Below, in pieces: positions 45,926 through 47,068 of a DNA stretch of 47,068 nt; position 1 is the stretch's first letter, and each line of letters opens with the position of its first letter. Origin of the DNA: Lachnospiraceae bacterium (GTDB lineage: Bacteria > Bacillota > Clostridia > Lachnospirales > Lachnospiraceae); the NCBI GenBank assembly GCA_016284315.1, contig JAEEOO010000060.1, positions 1 through 47,068 on the forward strand. Reading direction: 5' to 3'. The notes below the pieces were generated by a model that saw only the letters and a list, made by a program, of their open reading frames with translations, made no database searches and was not told where the DNA came from. The position numbers and the translations under genes were made by a program.

Positions 45926-46783
45926 ATGGCAGGATTATTGGACGGACTGGAAAGTCTTGGTTTAGGAGGACTCCAGGGTGCAAGCATTTTCGAGGAAGAA
46001 AAGAAAACGGTTGCAAAACCCGGTGAGAAAGCAGAACCTGTGATTCCGCCGGAGGAAGAATTCCTTTTAAACAAAGAATTTGATTGTCCCGTTTGCGGAA
46101 AGAAGTTTAGCGCAAAGATCATTAAGAGCGGACGCGCAAAGCTTCTCGGCCAGGATCCCGACTTAAGACCCAGATATGAAGGAATCGACTCAAACAAATA
46201 CGATGTCCTTCTCTGCGGAAAGTGTGGATATGCGGCACTTAAGAGTTTCCATGGCGGCCTTCTTTCTACCCAGATCAAGCTCATCAAGGAAAATATCAGC
46301 GCCAATATTAAACTGACTAAGTATACAGCTCCTACTTACAGCTATGAGCAGGCTCTTGAGAGATACAAGATCGCTCTGGCAAATGCTGTGGTTAAAAAGG
46401 GTAAGCTCAGTGAGAGAGCATATATCTGTCTTAAGACTGCATGGCTTATCAGAGGTATGAGAGAGCAGATGATTGCTGAAAACAAGGCGCCTGCAGAAGA
46501 AATCCTCAGTCTCGAGAAACAGGAACTTGAGTATATCAAGAATGCATACCAGGGCTTCTATGAGGCAAGAAGCAAGGAGAATCCTCCCATTGCCGGAATG
46601 GACAGCACTACCCTTGATTACCTTCTTGCACAGCTTGCATACAAGCTTGGTGATTACGGAACATCCCTTAAGATGATCGAGTCCATTATTACAACAGGTA
46701 ATAATCCCAGACTCAAGAATAAGGCAATTGATCTTAAGGATGCCGTAAAAGAGGCCAAGGCTAAGGCAAAAGACGGAGAATAA
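45926..46783 (+). CDS. DUF2225-type zinc-ribbon protein
   Basis: 285 residues of unknown function. After a flexible N-terminus (about 1-45) comes a zinc-ribbon-like part with FDCPVCGKKF and LLCGKCGYAA (two CxxC pairs), followed by a helical TPR-like region (about 130-280, for example YEQALERYKIALANAVVKKG). This is the DUF2225 layout common in Firmicutes. RBS is AAGAGG. The gene follows glnS by 54 bases with no terminator seen, and precedes the partial DUF6062-like gene by 36 bases. Confidence 0.85.
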   Translation: MAGLLDGLESLGLGGLQGASIFEEEKKTVAKPGEKAEPVIPPEEEFLLNKEFDCPVCGKKFSAKIIKSGRAKLLGQDPDLRPRYEGIDSNKYDVLLCGKCGYAALKSFHGGLLSTQIKLIKENISANIKLTKYTAPTYSYEQALERYKIALANAVVKKGKLSERAYICLKTAWLIRGMREQMIAENKAPAEEILSLEKQELEYIKNAYQGFYEARSKENPPIAGMDSTTLDYLLAQLAYKLGDYGTSLKMIESIITTGNNPRLKNKAIDLKDAVKEAKAKAKDGE

Positions 46784-46819
46784 TAAGTCTTGAGACTTAT
46801 GTAAGGTGGGGAGAAAAAC

Positions 46820-47068
46820 ATGAAAGAGCAGCTCTATACCATACCGCTCAATGATGCGGTGAATGCCAATGATGAATGCCCTTTTTGCTTTATAGAAAGA
46901 AATGTGGAGCAGGATCTTTTGGATTATGTTTTAGGAAGCGGTTCCTCCTATATGGAGGCGGACATGCGCTCCATTACAGACAGTGAAGGCTTCTGCAGGG
47001 ATCATTTCAAGAAGATGTTTCAGTACGGAAACACTTTGGGAAACGGATGGATCCTTAAGACCCATTAT
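46820..47068 (+). CDS. DUF6062-like protein, N-terminal part
   Basis: The first 83 codons are in the window, running off the right edge. The start ATG 46820 has GTGGGGAG upstream. The sequence has NANDECPFCFIERNVEQDL and SEGFCRDHFKKMF, a Cys-x-x-Cys followed by a Cys-x-x-His pattern that suggests metal or redox chemistry. I recall this layout as DUF6062 in Lachnospiraceae; function is unknown. It is probably in one transcript with the DUF2225 gene. Confidence 0.8.
   Translation, partial: MKEQLYTIPLNDAVNANDECPFCFIERNVEQDLLDYVLGSGSSYMEADMRSITDSEGFCRDHFKKMFQYGNTLGNGWILKTHY

Overview
The window looks like chromosome of a motile, low-to-mid GC Firmicute. I infer a flagellated member of the Lachnospiraceae (Butyrivibrio/Pseudobutyrivibrio-like). 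The basis is the flagellar rod genes, the Gram-positive rpmG-secE-nusG-rplKAJL-rpoBC order, a stand-alone AICAR transformylase beside a PurO-type IMP cyclohydrolase, several small proteins I associate with that family, and strong AGGAGG-type ribosome binding sites. No database search was possible, so genus is a guess. I saw no tRNA, rRNA, insertion sequence, phage gene or CRISPR array.

Layout. 1-3600: end of a flagellar rod operon (flgG tail, terminator, three tandem two-hairpin repeats, flgJ-like rod-binding protein), an unknown 207-residue protein and a Cache-GGDEF diguanylate cyclase. 3600-7860: sulfur assimilation (O-acetylhomoserine sulfhydrylase, cysteine synthase, LysR regulator) ending with a lone trpF. 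7900-10300: UDP-sugar synthesis (UDPGP-family pyrophosphorylase, galE). 10330-14620: a small conserved protein divergent from a small alarmone synthetase, then a coiled-coil tail-anchored protein, a flavin reductase-like protein and a LysM-G5-M23 cell-wall peptidase. 14625-26280: the transcription/translation block rpmG-secE-nusG, rplK-rplA, L10 leader-rplJ-rplL, rpoB-rpoC.

26300-30665: a GC-rich palindromic element, then a zinc operon: Fur/Zur-type repressor with its own operator, a small His/Cys-rich membrane protein, ZnuA-like lipoprotein, ZnuC, ZnuB and an unusual lipoprotein. It ends at a bidirectional terminator. 30668-34576 (minus strand): a compact pilus/type II secretion-like cluster: transglutaminase-like lipoprotein, PilC/GspF platform protein, two small membrane proteins, a prepilin-like protein and another single-pass protein. 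No assembly ATPase or prepilin peptidase lies in the window.

34776-47068: rfbD-like reductase, a small membrane protein, guaB, a 5' leader rich in alternative hairpins, a PocR-GAF-PAS-GGDEF-EAL protein, PurO-type IMP cyclohydrolase, stand-alone AICAR transformylase, a DHH phosphoesterase, glnS, a DUF2225 zinc-ribbon protein and the start of a DUF6062-like gene. The tight packing from the GGDEF-EAL gene to glnS suggests co-transcription of cyclic-di-GMP turnover with the last steps of IMP synthesis. The most interesting leads are the structured repeats, the zinc operon's accessory proteins, the pilus cluster and the c-di-GMP/purine operon.
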